64,000 bases of DNA, from assembly GCA_964451325.1 (NCBI GenBank), contig CAYVHO010000004.1, positions 186,001 to 250,000 of the forward strand, written 5' to 3'. Every line of letters begins with the position of its first letter. Within the stretch, counting starts at the first letter, position 1. This DNA is from JAADHI01 sp964451325 (GTDB lineage: Bacteria > Nitrospirota > Nitrospiria > SBBL01 > JAADHI01). The position numbers were made by a program, and so were the translations under genes. Positions 42,367 through 51,105 of the stretch are shown here, in pieces. The notes below the pieces were generated by a model. The model had not been told where the DNA came from, searched no databases, and was given only the letters and a program-made list of their open reading frames with translations.

Positions 42367-43062
42367 ATGATTTGGAATCACAATGGGCGTAATGTCCACG
42401 CTGATTAAGGAGCGACTTGAGCGCAACTTCCCAACGGTTGAACGGGCTGCTTCTTCAGTCGCATACGGGCCAATACGCACACGGTAAAAACGTCCATGCC
42501 GTGTTTTAAAGGCCCTCACGCTGACCGTTTCAAAATCACGCGCCACTTTATTTTTAACCCGAAGCGCATTTTCCTTGATCTGATAAGAACCCAGTTGAAC
42601 AAAAAAGACTTTTTCCTTTTTTGTGCCGGGGAGAAAGATGGGTGCACGCCCAATAATTTTCAGCTCAATTTTGGCAATACCCCTCCCCACAATACCCAAG
42701 GCCTTGGCTGCACCATAGGAAAGATCCAGGATGCGTTTCCTGACAAAAGGGCCACGATCATTTACTTTAACTTTGATGGATTTTCCCGTATCGAGATCCC
42801 TCACATGCAAGAGTGTCCCCAGTGGCAAAGATTTATGCGCTGCGGTCACTTCAAACATATCGTAAATTTCTCCACTGGCTGTGGGTCTGCCATGAAAATC
42901 TTTTCCATACCAGGAAGCAAGTCCCGTCTCACTATAACCCAGACGAAAGGTCTGCCTTTTGAGCGGAACAGTACACGCCGACAAAAAAAGCAGAAAAACC
43001 AAGCACAAAATAAACAAAGAACTTGAAGTCCCTATACTCAAATGGCCCATTTTTTTATTCAT
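42364..43062 (-). CDS. rlpA: RlpA-like septal lytic transglycosylase lipoprotein with SPOR domain
   Basis: Outer-membrane lipoprotein that cuts denuded glycan strands at the septum. The lipobox LSAC is near residue 27-30. The double-psi barrel domain follows: GLASWYGKDFHGRPTASGE, TAAHKSLPLGTLLHVRDL and VKVNDRGPFVRKRILDLS, which includes the catalytic Asp region. A SPOR domain (about 150-225; FFVQLGSYQIKENA, FYRVRIGPYATEEAA) binds denuded peptidoglycan. GAGG precedes the ATG. Its TAG stop lies in the end repeat of element B. Confidence 0.92.
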   Translation of the reverse strand: MNKKMGHLSIGTSSSLFILCLVFLLFLSACTVPLKRQTFRLGYSETGLASWYGKDFHGRPTASGEIYDMFEVTAAHKSLPLGTLLHVRDLDTGKSIKVKVNDRGPFVRKRILDLSYGAAKALGIVGRGIAKIELKIIGRAPIFLPGTKKEKVFFVQLGSYQIKENALRVKNKVARDFETVSVRAFKTRHGRFYRVRIGPYATEEAARSTVGKLRSSRSLISVDITPIVIPNH

Positions 43063-43078
43063 TAAAATAATATCCTCA

Positions 43079-43567
43079 TCAAGCCATCAATAAGGCAGTC
43101 ATACCACAGATAAGACTGCCCATCGTCAAACGATCGTCGAGAAAGGGCAAGTCATTGATGTCCACAGACTGCAATTCAGTTGTATCTTTAGGAGACGAAC
43201 TCGAGACGAGGGATTTTGTCTGATCCATGCGAGGGAAAACCCCATACCGCACATACAGTGAAATACAAATCATTCCGAGTATCGCCAGATAACGGATTGA
43301 ATTCCAGGGGGTCAGGTTTTCCCAAGTGATAAACTTAATGAAACCCGTTGCAATCAACACCACAGCGCAAACTAAGGTTATTTTGTAAAATTTCCTGAAA
43401 ATCTCATACAATACGAAACTTCCAGGCGGTGGCAATGGAGAAGCGTAAAGAAGGGTCGGAAATACAATACACCGAAGAATGACGATCCCTCCGACCCAGA
43501 CCGCAAGGGCCAGGAGATGAAAAAACTGTACGCCCATAAAATAAAAATTTGGGACGGGCGTTTCCAT
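43079..43567 (-). CDS. DUF4149-family integral membrane protein
   Basis: A 162-residue protein with four predicted membrane segments (about residues 8-30, 50-75, 88-105 and 145-162). FFHLLALAVWVGGIVILRCIVFP near the start is the family pattern, split here as HLLALAVWVGG. Function is unknown. It starts directly after the stop of the nuclease gene (TAAATG arrangement) and is followed by rlpA, so it is part of the PilZ-nuclease-DUF4149-rlpA-mazG-cytochrome operon. Confidence 0.8.
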   Translation of the reverse strand: METPVPNFYFMGVQFFHLLALAVWVGGIVILRCIVFPTLLYASPLPPPGSFVLYEIFRKFYKITLVCAVVLIATGFIKFITWENLTPWNSIRYLAILGMICISLYVRYGVFPRMDQTKSLVSSSSPKDTTELQSVDINDLPFLDDRLTMGSLICGMTALLMA

Positions 43568-44116
43568 TTAGGGGCTAGAATTCTCATCCGCCCACAGCCC
43601 CTTTTTCCCCGTCCAGGCCATCTCCTCAAGAGACCAAAAACGGATACGATGTTTCATAGAAAGGGAGGGGGAGTTTGCTTTTGCGAGTCCATTTCGGAGT
43701 AACTCTTCGGCGGCCAGCACTTTATCAACATAAACATAAGCCATGAGCCGACCAAAACGATCATGTTTTTTTACGGGATCAATCTCAACAATGACTTTTT
43801 TACCCTCAACCATGGCCTTATTGAATTTGGCCGCCTCTTCAGCATAAGGCTCCGGGTCATACACCCAAGCGTTGTCAACTTTTCGCTTCAATTCGGGCGC
43901 ATCAATCCCCAGATAAACAAGCAGAGTACCGTCTTCTAAACGCACGGTGTCACCATCAATCACCTTGATCACAACGGATTCAAAGACATCTCGTTTCACA
44001 GGCGCTTCTGCATACACTTGTGTACTAAAAATAAAGAGGCTAAAAAAGAAGATGCCCAGATAGGTGAAATAATGACGGATGGAAAAAGCGAGCTTAGGTT
44101 TTTTGAGTTCTTTCAT
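43568..44116 (-). CDS. Secreted thermonuclease-family (SNase) protein
   Basis: A 182-residue staphylococcal-nuclease fold with an N-terminal signal or anchor (about residues 15-36, ending QVYAEA). VIKVIDGDTVRLEDG, YLGIDAPE, and HDRFGRLMAYVYV carry the Asp, Arg and calcium-site residues. A C-terminal helix ends GLWADENSSP. Probably exported, acting on DNA or RNA in the periplasm. ATGA overlap with the upstream PilZ gene. Confidence 0.86.
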   Translation of the reverse strand: MKELKKPKLAFSIRHYFTYLGIFFFSLFIFSTQVYAEAPVKRDVFESVVIKVIDGDTVRLEDGTLLVYLGIDAPELKRKVDNAWVYDPEPYAEEAAKFNKAMVEGKKVIVEIDPVKKHDRFGRLMAYVYVDKVLAAEELLRNGLAKANSPSLSMKHRIRFWSLEEMAWTGKKGLWADENSSP

Positions 44117-44487
44117 AATTGTTCCTTTTCTTTTTCTTCTTCCCGATCAATCCAATCCCCTAATATCTTTTTTTGATCAGGCTCTAAATCAACGAAACGA
44201 ATACCAATGCCTTCGGAATCAAGTCCCGATTGACCATAGTGCTTTTTCCAAACGACCTCACTGGTGCAACTCACAATCGTTTTGTTGTCCGGCAAAACAA
44301 ACTCTATGGGAAAACGGTCACCCACTTTTAATTTTTCGGGGGAAGAAAAAAAGAGGCCGCCTTGGCTGATATTTTCGGTCTGGGCCAAGAAAACTTTGTT
44401 TGAATGTGTTCCCTTAATTTCAATAACGAGAAAAGGCGCCCTTTCGTTGGCTCTACGGTTGATATTTCGTGTTTCATCCACTGCCAT
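44113..44487 (-). CDS. PilZ-domain protein (cyclic di-GMP receptor)
   Basis: A 124-residue stand-alone PilZ domain. The c-di-GMP-binding parts are visible: RRANERAPF near the N-terminus (RxxxR) and ENISQGGLFF (D/NxSxxG). I chose ATG 44487, with AGGAG eight bases upstream; a start seven codons further up is possible. It is the first gene of the operon and overlaps the nuclease gene by 4 bases. Together with the GGDEF/EAL and FHA-EAL proteins it shows active c-di-GMP signalling. Confidence 0.86.
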   Translation of the reverse strand: MAVDETRNINRRANERAPFLVIEIKGTHSNKVFLAQTENISQGGLFFSSPEKLKVGDRFPIEFVLPDNKTIVSCTSEVVWKKHYGQSGLDSEGIGIRFVDLEPDQKKILGDWIDREEEKEKEQL

Positions 44488-44704
44488 TTCAAGGCTCCTC
44501 TCTTTCAAAAAACAGGTCTTTTACGGAGCTGACTATATCAATTTTGCAGCAATGGGTCAAGATGATATCCAGCTCACCTTACATTTTTAAGGAAGGGCTC
44601 AGCACTTTTTTTGGACCAAAGGCATCTTCATCTTGCTTATGAAAAGCACTTCTTTATACAATCCCAAGATGTGATCTTAACCTAAGGAAATGGAAATAAC
44701 TCAG

Positions 44705-45085
44705 ATGCAAAAAACCACCTACTTTGCCTTATGCTTCGCATTTTTTTTAGGCGCTTGTACTGATGTCGAAAACCCGGTTTCGAGTACGCCACCACCCGCC
44801 GCCCCAGCTGAATTTTCCGAAGGAGAGAAACGCTTCAATAACAACTGCGCCGGATGTCACGGCATCGGGGCCGCAGGCACAGACCGCGGCCCCACCTTTA
44901 TCTCAAAAATTTATGAACCCAATCACCATGGAGATCCGGCCTTTCACCTGGCCGTTAAGCGCGGTGTCCGCCAACATCATTGGAATTTTGGGAATATGCC
45001 TAAAATAAGTGGCGTCGCCAAAGAAGAGGTCGATCAAATTATCGCTTACATCCGTTGGATTCAAAGAGAAAACAAGATCTTCTAA
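44705..45085 (+). CDS. Cytochrome c lipoprotein
   Basis: A 126-residue monohaem cytochrome. The short signal peptide ends in a lipobox FLGAC (about residues 12-16). The haem site CAGCHG is near residue 50, in NNNCAGCHGIGAAGTDRGP. WNFGNMPKISGV has the probable axial Met, and a helix VDQIIAYIRWIQRE follows. The ATG at 44690 is an alternative start, adding five residues. It converges with the roadblock-like gene, with a shared terminator between. Confidence 0.85.
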   Translation: MQKTTYFALCFAFFLGACTDVENPVSSTPPPAAPAEFSEGEKRFNNNCAGCHGIGAAGTDRGPTFISKIYEPNHHGDPAFHLAVKRGVRQHHWNFGNMPKISGVAKEEVDQIIAYIRWIQRENKIF

Positions 45086-45112
45086 AAATGGGGATTCAGC
45101 TTGTAAAAAAAC

Positions 45113-45165
45113 AAAAGGGCGGTCTGCTTTTATGGCACAAACATAAAAGCAAATCGCCCTTTTTC
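45113..45165. terminator. Bidirectional rho-independent terminator
   Basis: A two-part hairpin: outer arms AAAAGGGCG/CGCCCTTTT (45113-45121 and 45155-45163), inner arms GCTTTTATG/CATAAAAGC (45125-45133 and 45142-45150). T-runs follow on both strands. It lies between convergent genes. Confidence 0.88.
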
Positions 45166-45192
45166 TGTTCCAAGATCAAAAGGGAGCTTCCC

Positions 45193-45558
45193 TTAAGTCT
45201 GAAGATTCGCCTCAATCGTCCCTAACTTATGACGTGCCATGGCCAGATTTGATTTTTCACGATCTATGGCAAGATACATAAAGAGATTGCCCACGCCATG
45301 CAGCATACGAATAAGATGATACTGAGAATCCAAAGTAATCAAAATATCCTCGATCTTTTCGTCTAAACCCAGCGATTTCATCACCTTCATTTTAGAGCGA
45401 ACCACCTCTGTATTTCCCGCAGCCGCCACGTCTAAATTCAAACGTTTGCCACCACCTGCGGTACCCAAACACATTCCGCTTTTGATATCAACCAGCGCAG
45501 CACCAATCGCGCCATCAATATTCATTGCTTCTTCAAGAGACTCTTTTGCGTCTGCCAT
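45193..45558 (-). CDS. Roadblock/LC7-like small protein
   Basis: A 121-residue protein resembling roadblock/LC7 domains, which often act with small GTPases: DGAIGAALVDIKSGMCLG near residue 14, then a helix with LDVAAAGNTEVVRSKMKVMKSL, split here as AAAGNTEVVRSKMKV. A strand pair EDILITLDSQYHLIRML and LFMYLAIDREKSNLAMARHK follows. Residue pattern rather than strict motifs supports this. No GTPase gene is adjacent and the function is unknown. Confidence 0.65.
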   Translation of the reverse strand: MADAKESLEEAMNIDGAIGAALVDIKSGMCLGTAGGGKRLNLDVAAAGNTEVVRSKMKVMKSLGLDEKIEDILITLDSQYHLIRMLHGVGNLFMYLAIDREKSNLAMARHKLGTIEANLQT

Positions 45559-46007
45559 TTATTTACCCCCGATTTATCTGATTTACAAGGCATTTAGTTT
45601 TCAAAACTTCCGAAGACCAAGCACCACAAAAAAAATGACTCAGGCCGTATACATACAAAATAGAAGTACACACGGCTCATCCTTCTTCTATCTACGATAG
45701 TAAACCTACCACTTTCTAAGGGATCGTCAAGCCAGACTGAAAGGTCATTAGGATTTTGTATAAAATAATGGAGGGGTAAAAAACCAATACAAAATAGAAG
45801 AAACCTCAGAACATTGTTTTATCCTTGCCTTGATCATTTTGATTCAATACCATAAGGACTTAAATGATGAAATAGGGATAAACCAGAGTGCATTTTCATT
45901 TTTTACAACACGTTCATTTTGAAGGCCCGGCAGGTACCGCAAACTGGATCACACAAAACGGACACAGCTCATACTAAAGAGAATGCCATTCAAAATTGAG
46001 ACTCAAT
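45559..46007. repeat. Gene-free stretch with a repeated 14-mer
   Basis: No credible gene in 449 bases. The 14-base sequence ATACAAAATAGAAG occurs at 45653-45666 and 45787-45800 in the same orientation. Its first nine bases also occur inverted at 45753-45761. The stretch is AT-rich and lies upstream of the sugar dehydrogenase gene. It may hold regulator sites; I cannot assign a promoter. Confidence 0.5.
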
Positions 46008-47201
46008 ATGCTGCGATCCCGAAATATCTACTTCAATTTACTCGCTTTTATCGTATTCATCGGTATCGAAACTGCTTGCGGAAAAACGCCATCCTCTCCC
46101 GACAACGCTTCAGCAGGTTCCGACGACACAAAAATAGGAATCAAACTCGAACAAATTGTTGAAGGACTGGATCAGCCGGTCGGCATGAAACACGACGAAG
46201 ATGGGGGTGGACGTTTCTTCATCCTAGAACAAGGCGGCCTCATTCGGATAATAAAGGATGGAAACATTTCGGCCACGCCCTTTCTCGACATACAAAACCG
46301 TGTCAGTTCAGGCTATGAAGAAGGACTTTTGGGCCTCGTCTTCCATCCCGATTTTAAAAATAATCGCCGGTTTTTTATCCACTACACCGCCGCCGGAAAA
46401 ACAGGTCTTGAAAGCCGTATTTCCGAATTTACTGCGGAAGTAAACCTTAAAACCGCCACACTCAAAAGCGAAAAAATACTCCTACGCATTCCACAGCCTT
46501 TTAGAAATCACAATGGTGGTGACCTGGCCTTTGGGCCAGACGGCAAACTCTATATCGGCATGGGTGACGGGGGTGCAGGAAACGATCCACAAGGCAATGC
46601 GCAAAATCTCAGCAGCTTGCTGGGAAAGATGCTGAGAATCGATGTGGACCAACAAACTACCGCAAGAAATTACAGGATCCCACTCGACAACCCCTTTCGC
46701 ACACATTCCCATACCGCTCCGGAGATTTGGGCTTATGGACTCAGAAACCCCTGGCGCTTTTCTTTTGATTCAGAAAATGGAGATCTTTATGTCGGGGATG
46801 TCGGACAAACGGGCCGGGAGGAAATCAATCTTCTCAAACGCGGCAAAAACTACGGCTGGAATATTATGGAGGGCACAATCTGCACCCCGAGGGTTAATCT
46901 AGCCTGTGACCCCGATCAGTACGCAGCACCGATCTTTGATTATGCACGGGGTGAAGGCACGGTTGTCATCGGCGGATATGTTTATCGCGGTAAAAATATC
47001 CCCGGGCTGAAAGGCGCCTATATTTACGGCGATTTTGGAAATGGGCGCATCTGGATGTTGCGACACGATGGCACATCCACAAAACAGCATGAACTTTTGC
47101 TTGAGTCAGAGCGACTGATCAGCGCCTTCGCAGAAGATGCAGAGGGTGAACTTTATGTTGTAGACTATCGTGGAAAACTCCTCAAAATTGTAAGTGAATG
47201 A
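46008..47201 (+). CDS. PQQ-dependent sugar dehydrogenase-like (glucose/sorbosone) protein
   Basis: A 397-residue six-bladed beta-propeller of the soluble glucose dehydrogenase family. The exported N-terminus is hydrophobic (about residues 8-24) and ends near a Cys, perhaps a lipoprotein. The repeats and ligands are clear: LEQIVEGLDQPVGMKHDEDG, split here as EGLDQPVGM, then LLGLVFHPDFKNN, NHNGGDLAFGPDGKLYIGMG (20 residues, with the calcium and PQQ His region), AYGLRNPWRFSFD and GDVGQTGREEINL. The ATG 46008 was preferred to a TTG 12 bases upstream. Actual substrate unknown. Confidence 0.85.
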   Translation: MLRSRNIYFNLLAFIVFIGIETACGKTPSSPDNASAGSDDTKIGIKLEQIVEGLDQPVGMKHDEDGGGRFFILEQGGLIRIIKDGNISATPFLDIQNRVSSGYEEGLLGLVFHPDFKNNRRFFIHYTAAGKTGLESRISEFTAEVNLKTATLKSEKILLRIPQPFRNHNGGDLAFGPDGKLYIGMGDGGAGNDPQGNAQNLSSLLGKMLRIDVDQQTTARNYRIPLDNPFRTHSHTAPEIWAYGLRNPWRFSFDSENGDLYVGDVGQTGREEINLLKRGKNYGWNIMEGTICTPRVNLACDPDQYAAPIFDYARGEGTVVIGGYVYRGKNIPGLKGAYIYGDFGNGRIWMLRHDGTSTKQHELLLESERLISAFAEDAEGELYVVDYRGKLLKIVSE

Positions 47202-47221
47202 TGTATTTAAGGAAACTCTGA

Positions 47222-48154
47222 TTAAACCTTTCTCGCTTTCGCCCGCTCACGATAGCGTAGTTTTGCTTCAATAAACTCCCCATGTGAAAATTTCAGACCA
47301 TAGGCAATCTCACGCGCCGCTTCAACTTCCACAAAGGCCAAGTCGTCATCGGCTCCGGCAATATCAAAGAGGCAATCCACAAGTTGTTGACGCTGCACCT
47401 TATTGCTCAAAACATAAAACCTACGGGTCATACTAAAAATATCGAGTCCCCGCGCCACTGAAGCCTCGACCACAGACACAATCAATTCAAGTGCTTCATC
47501 ATCAAAACCCGCCGTCTCTTTGAGTTGTTGTTTAAGCACGGCGATTTCCTCTGCTGAAATTCCCTCATGCGCTGCAGCAACATGGCCCAAAAGCCCGCCA
47601 AAGAGTGCGGCATAAGCCAAAGCCGCTTCATCGGCCTCAATGGTAAGTTTTTCTCGTTCAAGTTTTCGACGCAGATTGAAAAGGATTCGGTTATTTAAAA
47701 AATCCTCAAGCTCTTCTTTTCGTTTTGAGGTTGATGCCGGTTTTAAGACTGCATCTTGAAAGAGACCGCGAATCCGTGCAAGCAGGGCCTTTGCCCCACC
47801 CGTTTCACGAAAAATGGCCGTACAGCGTTCTAAAAAAATCTTCTCTTCCGCTTGTACCACCCCGTCTGCAGAAACAAGTCCTTCTAAAAAAGCGACAATT
47901 TCTTCACGTTCTTTCGCACCATTCAAACGTTGCACAGAATCCTGAATCAAGGATTCAGCCTCCTCAGGCAAGACAGGCTCTTCCAGATACATTTCGATTT
48001 TGGCCCAATCCTCACCACTTAAATTGAGCTTGAAAAAGAAATTTTTGAGGTAATTCATCTCATCATTACTAATTTCACCATCGGCCCAAGCCAGGGCGAT
48101 AAAGAGACGAATGAGGGAAAATTGTTTTTCTGTCGGGGGACCTACAGTCATCAT
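47222..48154 (-). CDS. TerB-like domain protein
   Basis: A 310-residue helical protein with at least one TerB (tellurite-resistance-type) domain and a second related part. Typical pieces are LIRLFIALAWADGEISNDEM near residue 15 (20 residues), LEGLVSADGVVQAEEKIFLE near 88, and DCLFDIAGADDDLAFVEVEA near 268; each is an acidic ADG-type loop that may bind metal. Role unknown; TerB proteins are often tied to membrane stress. GGAG precedes the ATG pair at 48154/48151. Confidence 0.75.
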   Translation of the reverse strand: MMTVGPPTEKQFSLIRLFIALAWADGEISNDEMNYLKNFFFKLNLSGEDWAKIEMYLEEPVLPEEAESLIQDSVQRLNGAKEREEIVAFLEGLVSADGVVQAEEKIFLERCTAIFRETGGAKALLARIRGLFQDAVLKPASTSKRKEELEDFLNNRILFNLRRKLEREKLTIEADEAALAYAALFGGLLGHVAAAHEGISAEEIAVLKQQLKETAGFDDEALELIVSVVEASVARGLDIFSMTRRFYVLSNKVQRQQLVDCLFDIAGADDDLAFVEVEAAREIAYGLKFSHGEFIEAKLRYRERAKARKV

Positions 48155-48196
48155 GGCTCCTTCTTGTTTTGGGGGAATATTACATCATTTTTTAAA

Positions 48197-48958
48197 TCAA
48201 AGATGCTTCACAAACCAATTATAAATTAAAGCTAACATTTCCTCAAAATCTTCCTTTTTTGAAAAGGGATGGTCTGCCCCTTCAATCACCCCAAAGCTTT
48301 TTTCACATTCCAGGATTTCAAATAGCTTTTCACTTTGAGCAAAAGGCACATCTTCGTCGGCATCGCCATGCACAATTAAAGTCGGAACATCAATGGACCG
48401 GGCTTCTTTGTAGGTATCAAATTTCAGCAGGTCTTCATAAAAACCGTATTCCAGACGTGCACGACCATCCAATCCCGCAAAAGTCAGTAAGTTGTTCTCT
48501 TTCCAAAATTTCATCCCCGGCTCCCCCAGGCGATCCCGCCAAAGTGGGGGGTAATTTGAGACGGGACATTTTAAAGCAAGCACCTTCACGGCTTCCTTTC
48601 GGGCGGCACCGTGAAGGGCAATCAGACCGCCATAACTTGATCCAAGCAAAGCGATTTGGCCATAAGCCTCTGCAACAAGCCAATCGAGTATCGCCTCCAC
48701 CTGCTGCACACATCGACTCATCAACATTTCTTGCAAAGGACGCGACTGTAAGCCGTGGCCGTCAAAATCAAAACGGCAGGTCGCGATGCCCTCGGCCAAT
48801 AACCTTCGACTCAGCTCAAGATTGGTACTGCTTGCATTGTCTGACATAAAACCGTGGCAAAGCAAAACGATGCGCTCAGCCTGTTTTTCGGGTTCGGCCA
48901 AAATGAGTGTCGTCTTCTCTCCCGGTGTGACTTCAATCTCAATTTCTCTTTCTCGCAT
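48197..48958 (-). CDS. Alpha/beta hydrolase (serine esterase-like)
   Basis: A 253-residue alpha/beta hydrolase. The nucleophile elbow is GSSYGG near residue 108. VHGDADEDVPF near 195 has the acid, and the His lies in GADHPF near residue 228. The oxyanion strand VLLCHGFMSDNASSTN is near residue 32. The catalytic triad is complete. Related proteins are acyl esterases; the substrate is not known. Upstream of it on the other strand is the Rieske gene. Confidence 0.85.
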   Translation of the reverse strand: MREREIEIEVTPGEKTTLILAEPEKQAERIVLLCHGFMSDNASSTNLELSRRLLAEGIATCRFDFDGHGLQSRPLQEMLMSRCVQQVEAILDWLVAEAYGQIALLGSSYGGLIALHGAARKEAVKVLALKCPVSNYPPLWRDRLGEPGMKFWKENNLLTFAGLDGRARLEYGFYEDLLKFDTYKEARSIDVPTLIVHGDADEDVPFAQSEKLFEILECEKSFGVIEGADHPFSKKEDFEEMLALIYNWFVKHL

Positions 48959-49042
48959 CTGATGCCTCTCTATTTTATTTCGAACAATATTGACCGGACT
49001 TTTTATTTTCCTCTATAATGCAGCCTTTTGTGAGGAGATGTT

Positions 49043-49357
49043 ATGCCCTTTGTTCCCGTTGCCAAAGTTTCTGATATTCCACCCGGTTCAGGACTGCTTG
49101 TCGAAATGAAAGAACGTGACATCGCCCTTTATTGTTTGGACGGTCAAGTGTATGCCACCTCAGATCTCTGTCCCCATCAAGGCGCGTCTCTTTCAACAGG
49201 AACACTCAAGGGCGAAAAAATCGTCTGCCCCTGGCATCAATGGTGTTTCAACGTCAAAGACGGCTCATCTCCCATGAACCCTCGCTTAAAAATAAAGACT
49301 TACGAAGTCAAACAAGAAGGCGAACAGGTTTTTGTCATGCTGCCTGATTCTGCTTAA
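49043..49357 (+). CDS. Rieske [2Fe-2S] ferredoxin-like protein
   Basis: A 104-residue soluble Rieske protein. The cluster ligands are CPHQ and CPWHQW, giving the C-X-H and C-X2-H pairs (about residues 45-68). It resembles the small ferredoxin subunits of dioxygenases or NirD. No oxygenase is nearby, so the partner is unknown. TGAGGAG precedes the ATG. Confidence 0.9.
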   Translation: MPFVPVAKVSDIPPGSGLLVEMKERDIALYCLDGQVYATSDLCPHQGASLSTGTLKGEKIVCPWHQWCFNVKDGSSPMNPRLKIKTYEVKQEGEQVFVMLPDSA

Positions 49358-49371
49358 AAAAATGCAAACCG

Positions 49372-50049
49372 CTACCTGAAGACCCAAGGAGGCGTTGGTT
49401 TACTTTCCTGCCACAAACCGAGCCGTTTATCCCTCGCTTCTGCCTCTAAATCACCTAAAGTGGTGTCATTGGAAAACCACTTATACCACCAAGCCAATCC
49501 CGCCATCACGAGTTCTCGGTTGAGATTTTGGCCGTCTGCCAAGATCACCTTTGCGACCCGTCTTCCATATTTGTCAACAGAACTGACGCTTAAGGTGACT
49601 GTTTTTCCTAAAACCAAATCAGAGGTGAATTTTGTCGCTTCCTTGCCAAAGGCTTGATCTTTCTCTGGGGAATCGATTTCAGACAATCGAATGGTCACTT
49701 TTTTGGAAGCAGCTGAGACAACAATCGTATCTCCATCGATCACCCTAAGCACCTCTCCAGAAAACTGGCTGACTGAGACTGCAATCCGGGAATCTTTTCC
49801 GCTTGGCGCACCAGAAACAGAAGGGTTGGATTCGCAGGCAATGCCGTCACGATCACGGTCAAGCCCATCAACATTCTTACCCGCATTTCCTGAAAAATAT
49901 TCAAAATACGCCCGGGCTTGTTCTTGTGTCACAAAATCTTTGCAATTTCGATCAATACGAACATCCCCTGCATGGGATAAATCAGCGCCCCCATAAACGA
50001 GGACAACAATGAGGATAAATGCCATGTTTGGAATAAATTTAGTTTTCAT
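49372..50049 (-). CDS. Secreted nuclease: excalibur plus SNase domains
   Basis: A 225-residue exported protein. A signal peptide (about residues 1-27) precedes an excalibur calcium-binding domain (NCKDFVTQEQARAYFEYF then GLDRDRDGIACE, about 34-75), then a thermonuclease domain (about 95-215) with GEVLRVIDGDTIVVSA, IRLSEIDSPE and DKYGRRVAKVIL. Nuclease fusions with excalibur usually carry that domain at the C-terminus; here it is at the N-terminus. It is a distant relative of the nuclease at 43568. Confidence 0.86.
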   Translation of the reverse strand: MKTKFIPNMAFILIVVLVYGGADLSHAGDVRIDRNCKDFVTQEQARAYFEYFSGNAGKNVDGLDRDRDGIACESNPSVSGAPSGKDSRIAVSVSQFSGEVLRVIDGDTIVVSAASKKVTIRLSEIDSPEKDQAFGKEATKFTSDLVLGKTVTLSVSSVDKYGRRVAKVILADGQNLNRELVMAGLAWWYKWFSNDTTLGDLEAEARDKRLGLWQESKPTPPWVFR

Positions 50050-50076
50050 TCAATGCTCGGGTAAAAATCAGCAGGA

Positions 50077-51105
50077 TTAAGGCATGAGCAGCACTTTTCC
50101 GAAAAGATTTCGCGACTGCATTTTTTCCTGGGCAGCACGCGCATCGACCAGCGGAAAAACAGAATCGATCACAGGGACTAATTTCCCCGCGCCAACAAGT
50201 TTTGCGACTTGTAACATTTCCGCGCGACGTCCCATTTTTGCCCCTAGAATATTCAGCTCCCGCGAAAATACATAACGCAAATCCAAATCGGCTTTTGGCC
50301 CTGTGGTCGCCCCGCAGGTCACGAGTGTGCCCCCTTTTGCGAGTGAAAATAAACTTTGAAGAAAAGTCGCAGGGCCGGGGTGTTCAAAAACGACATCGAC
50401 ACCACGCCCCTTCGTCAATTTCAAGACCGTTTTGTCAAAATTGCCTTTGCTGTGGTTGATTAAAAAATCAGCGCCCATCTCTTGGGCGCGTTTTAATTTT
50501 TCATCACTGCTGGCGGTCGCGAAGACACGTGCACCACTGAGTTTTCCGATTTGAATCGCCGCACTGCCCACACCGCTGCCGCCCGCGAGCACCAATAAAT
50601 CCTGACCGGGTCGTAACCCCGCCCGTGAAATCAACATATGCCAAGCGGTCAAAAAGGTCAGAGGAAAAGCAGCCGCATCTTCAAACGAAAGCGTATCGAC
50701 AATTGGAATCACATTTTTTTGAGAGACTTTAACAAACTCGGCATAGCCCCCGTCCGTGCTGGCACCAAAGATCTGATACGCATCACAAAGGTGATCCTCA
50801 CCCGAAAGACAATACGAACACTTAAAACAAGACAAACCGGGGGCGATAAAAACACGGCTGCCAATGGCTGGAGATGTCACACCCACCCCGAGCACAGCCA
50901 CGACCCCCGAAACATCACAGCCCGAAATATGCGGCACTTGCGTATTATAAGCAGGCACACCCTCTCGAATCCAAAGATCAAGATGATTGAGCGCACAGGC
51001 CTTTACCTGCACAAGCACTTCGCCCGGCCCGGCAATGGGCTTGGGTGCATCCTCGTAAACCAGGGTTTCAGGACCACCAAAGGCATGAAAACGAACGGCC
51101 TTCAT
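50077..51105 (-). CDS. Zinc-binding medium-chain dehydrogenase (MDR, quinone-oxidoreductase-like)
   Basis: A 342-residue MDR enzyme. The catalytic half has HLDLWIREGVPAY, GCDVSGVVAVLG and a structural zinc site CFKCSYCLSGEDHLC near residue 95. The Rossmann half has LAGGSGVGSAAIQIGKLSG near residue 170 and an Ala/Ser-rich NADP-type loop ATASSDEKLKRA. Substrate unknown. It overlaps the SDR gene by 4 bases (ATGA), so the two form one operon. Confidence 0.88.
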   Translation of the reverse strand: MKAVRFHAFGGPETLVYEDAPKPIAGPGEVLVQVKACALNHLDLWIREGVPAYNTQVPHISGCDVSGVVAVLGVGVTSPAIGSRVFIAPGLSCFKCSYCLSGEDHLCDAYQIFGASTDGGYAEFVKVSQKNVIPIVDTLSFEDAAAFPLTFLTAWHMLISRAGLRPGQDLLVLAGGSGVGSAAIQIGKLSGARVFATASSDEKLKRAQEMGADFLINHSKGNFDKTVLKLTKGRGVDVVFEHPGPATFLQSLFSLAKGGTLVTCGATTGPKADLDLRYVFSRELNILGAKMGRRAEMLQVAKLVGAGKLVPVIDSVFPLVDARAAQEKMQSRNLFGKVLLMP

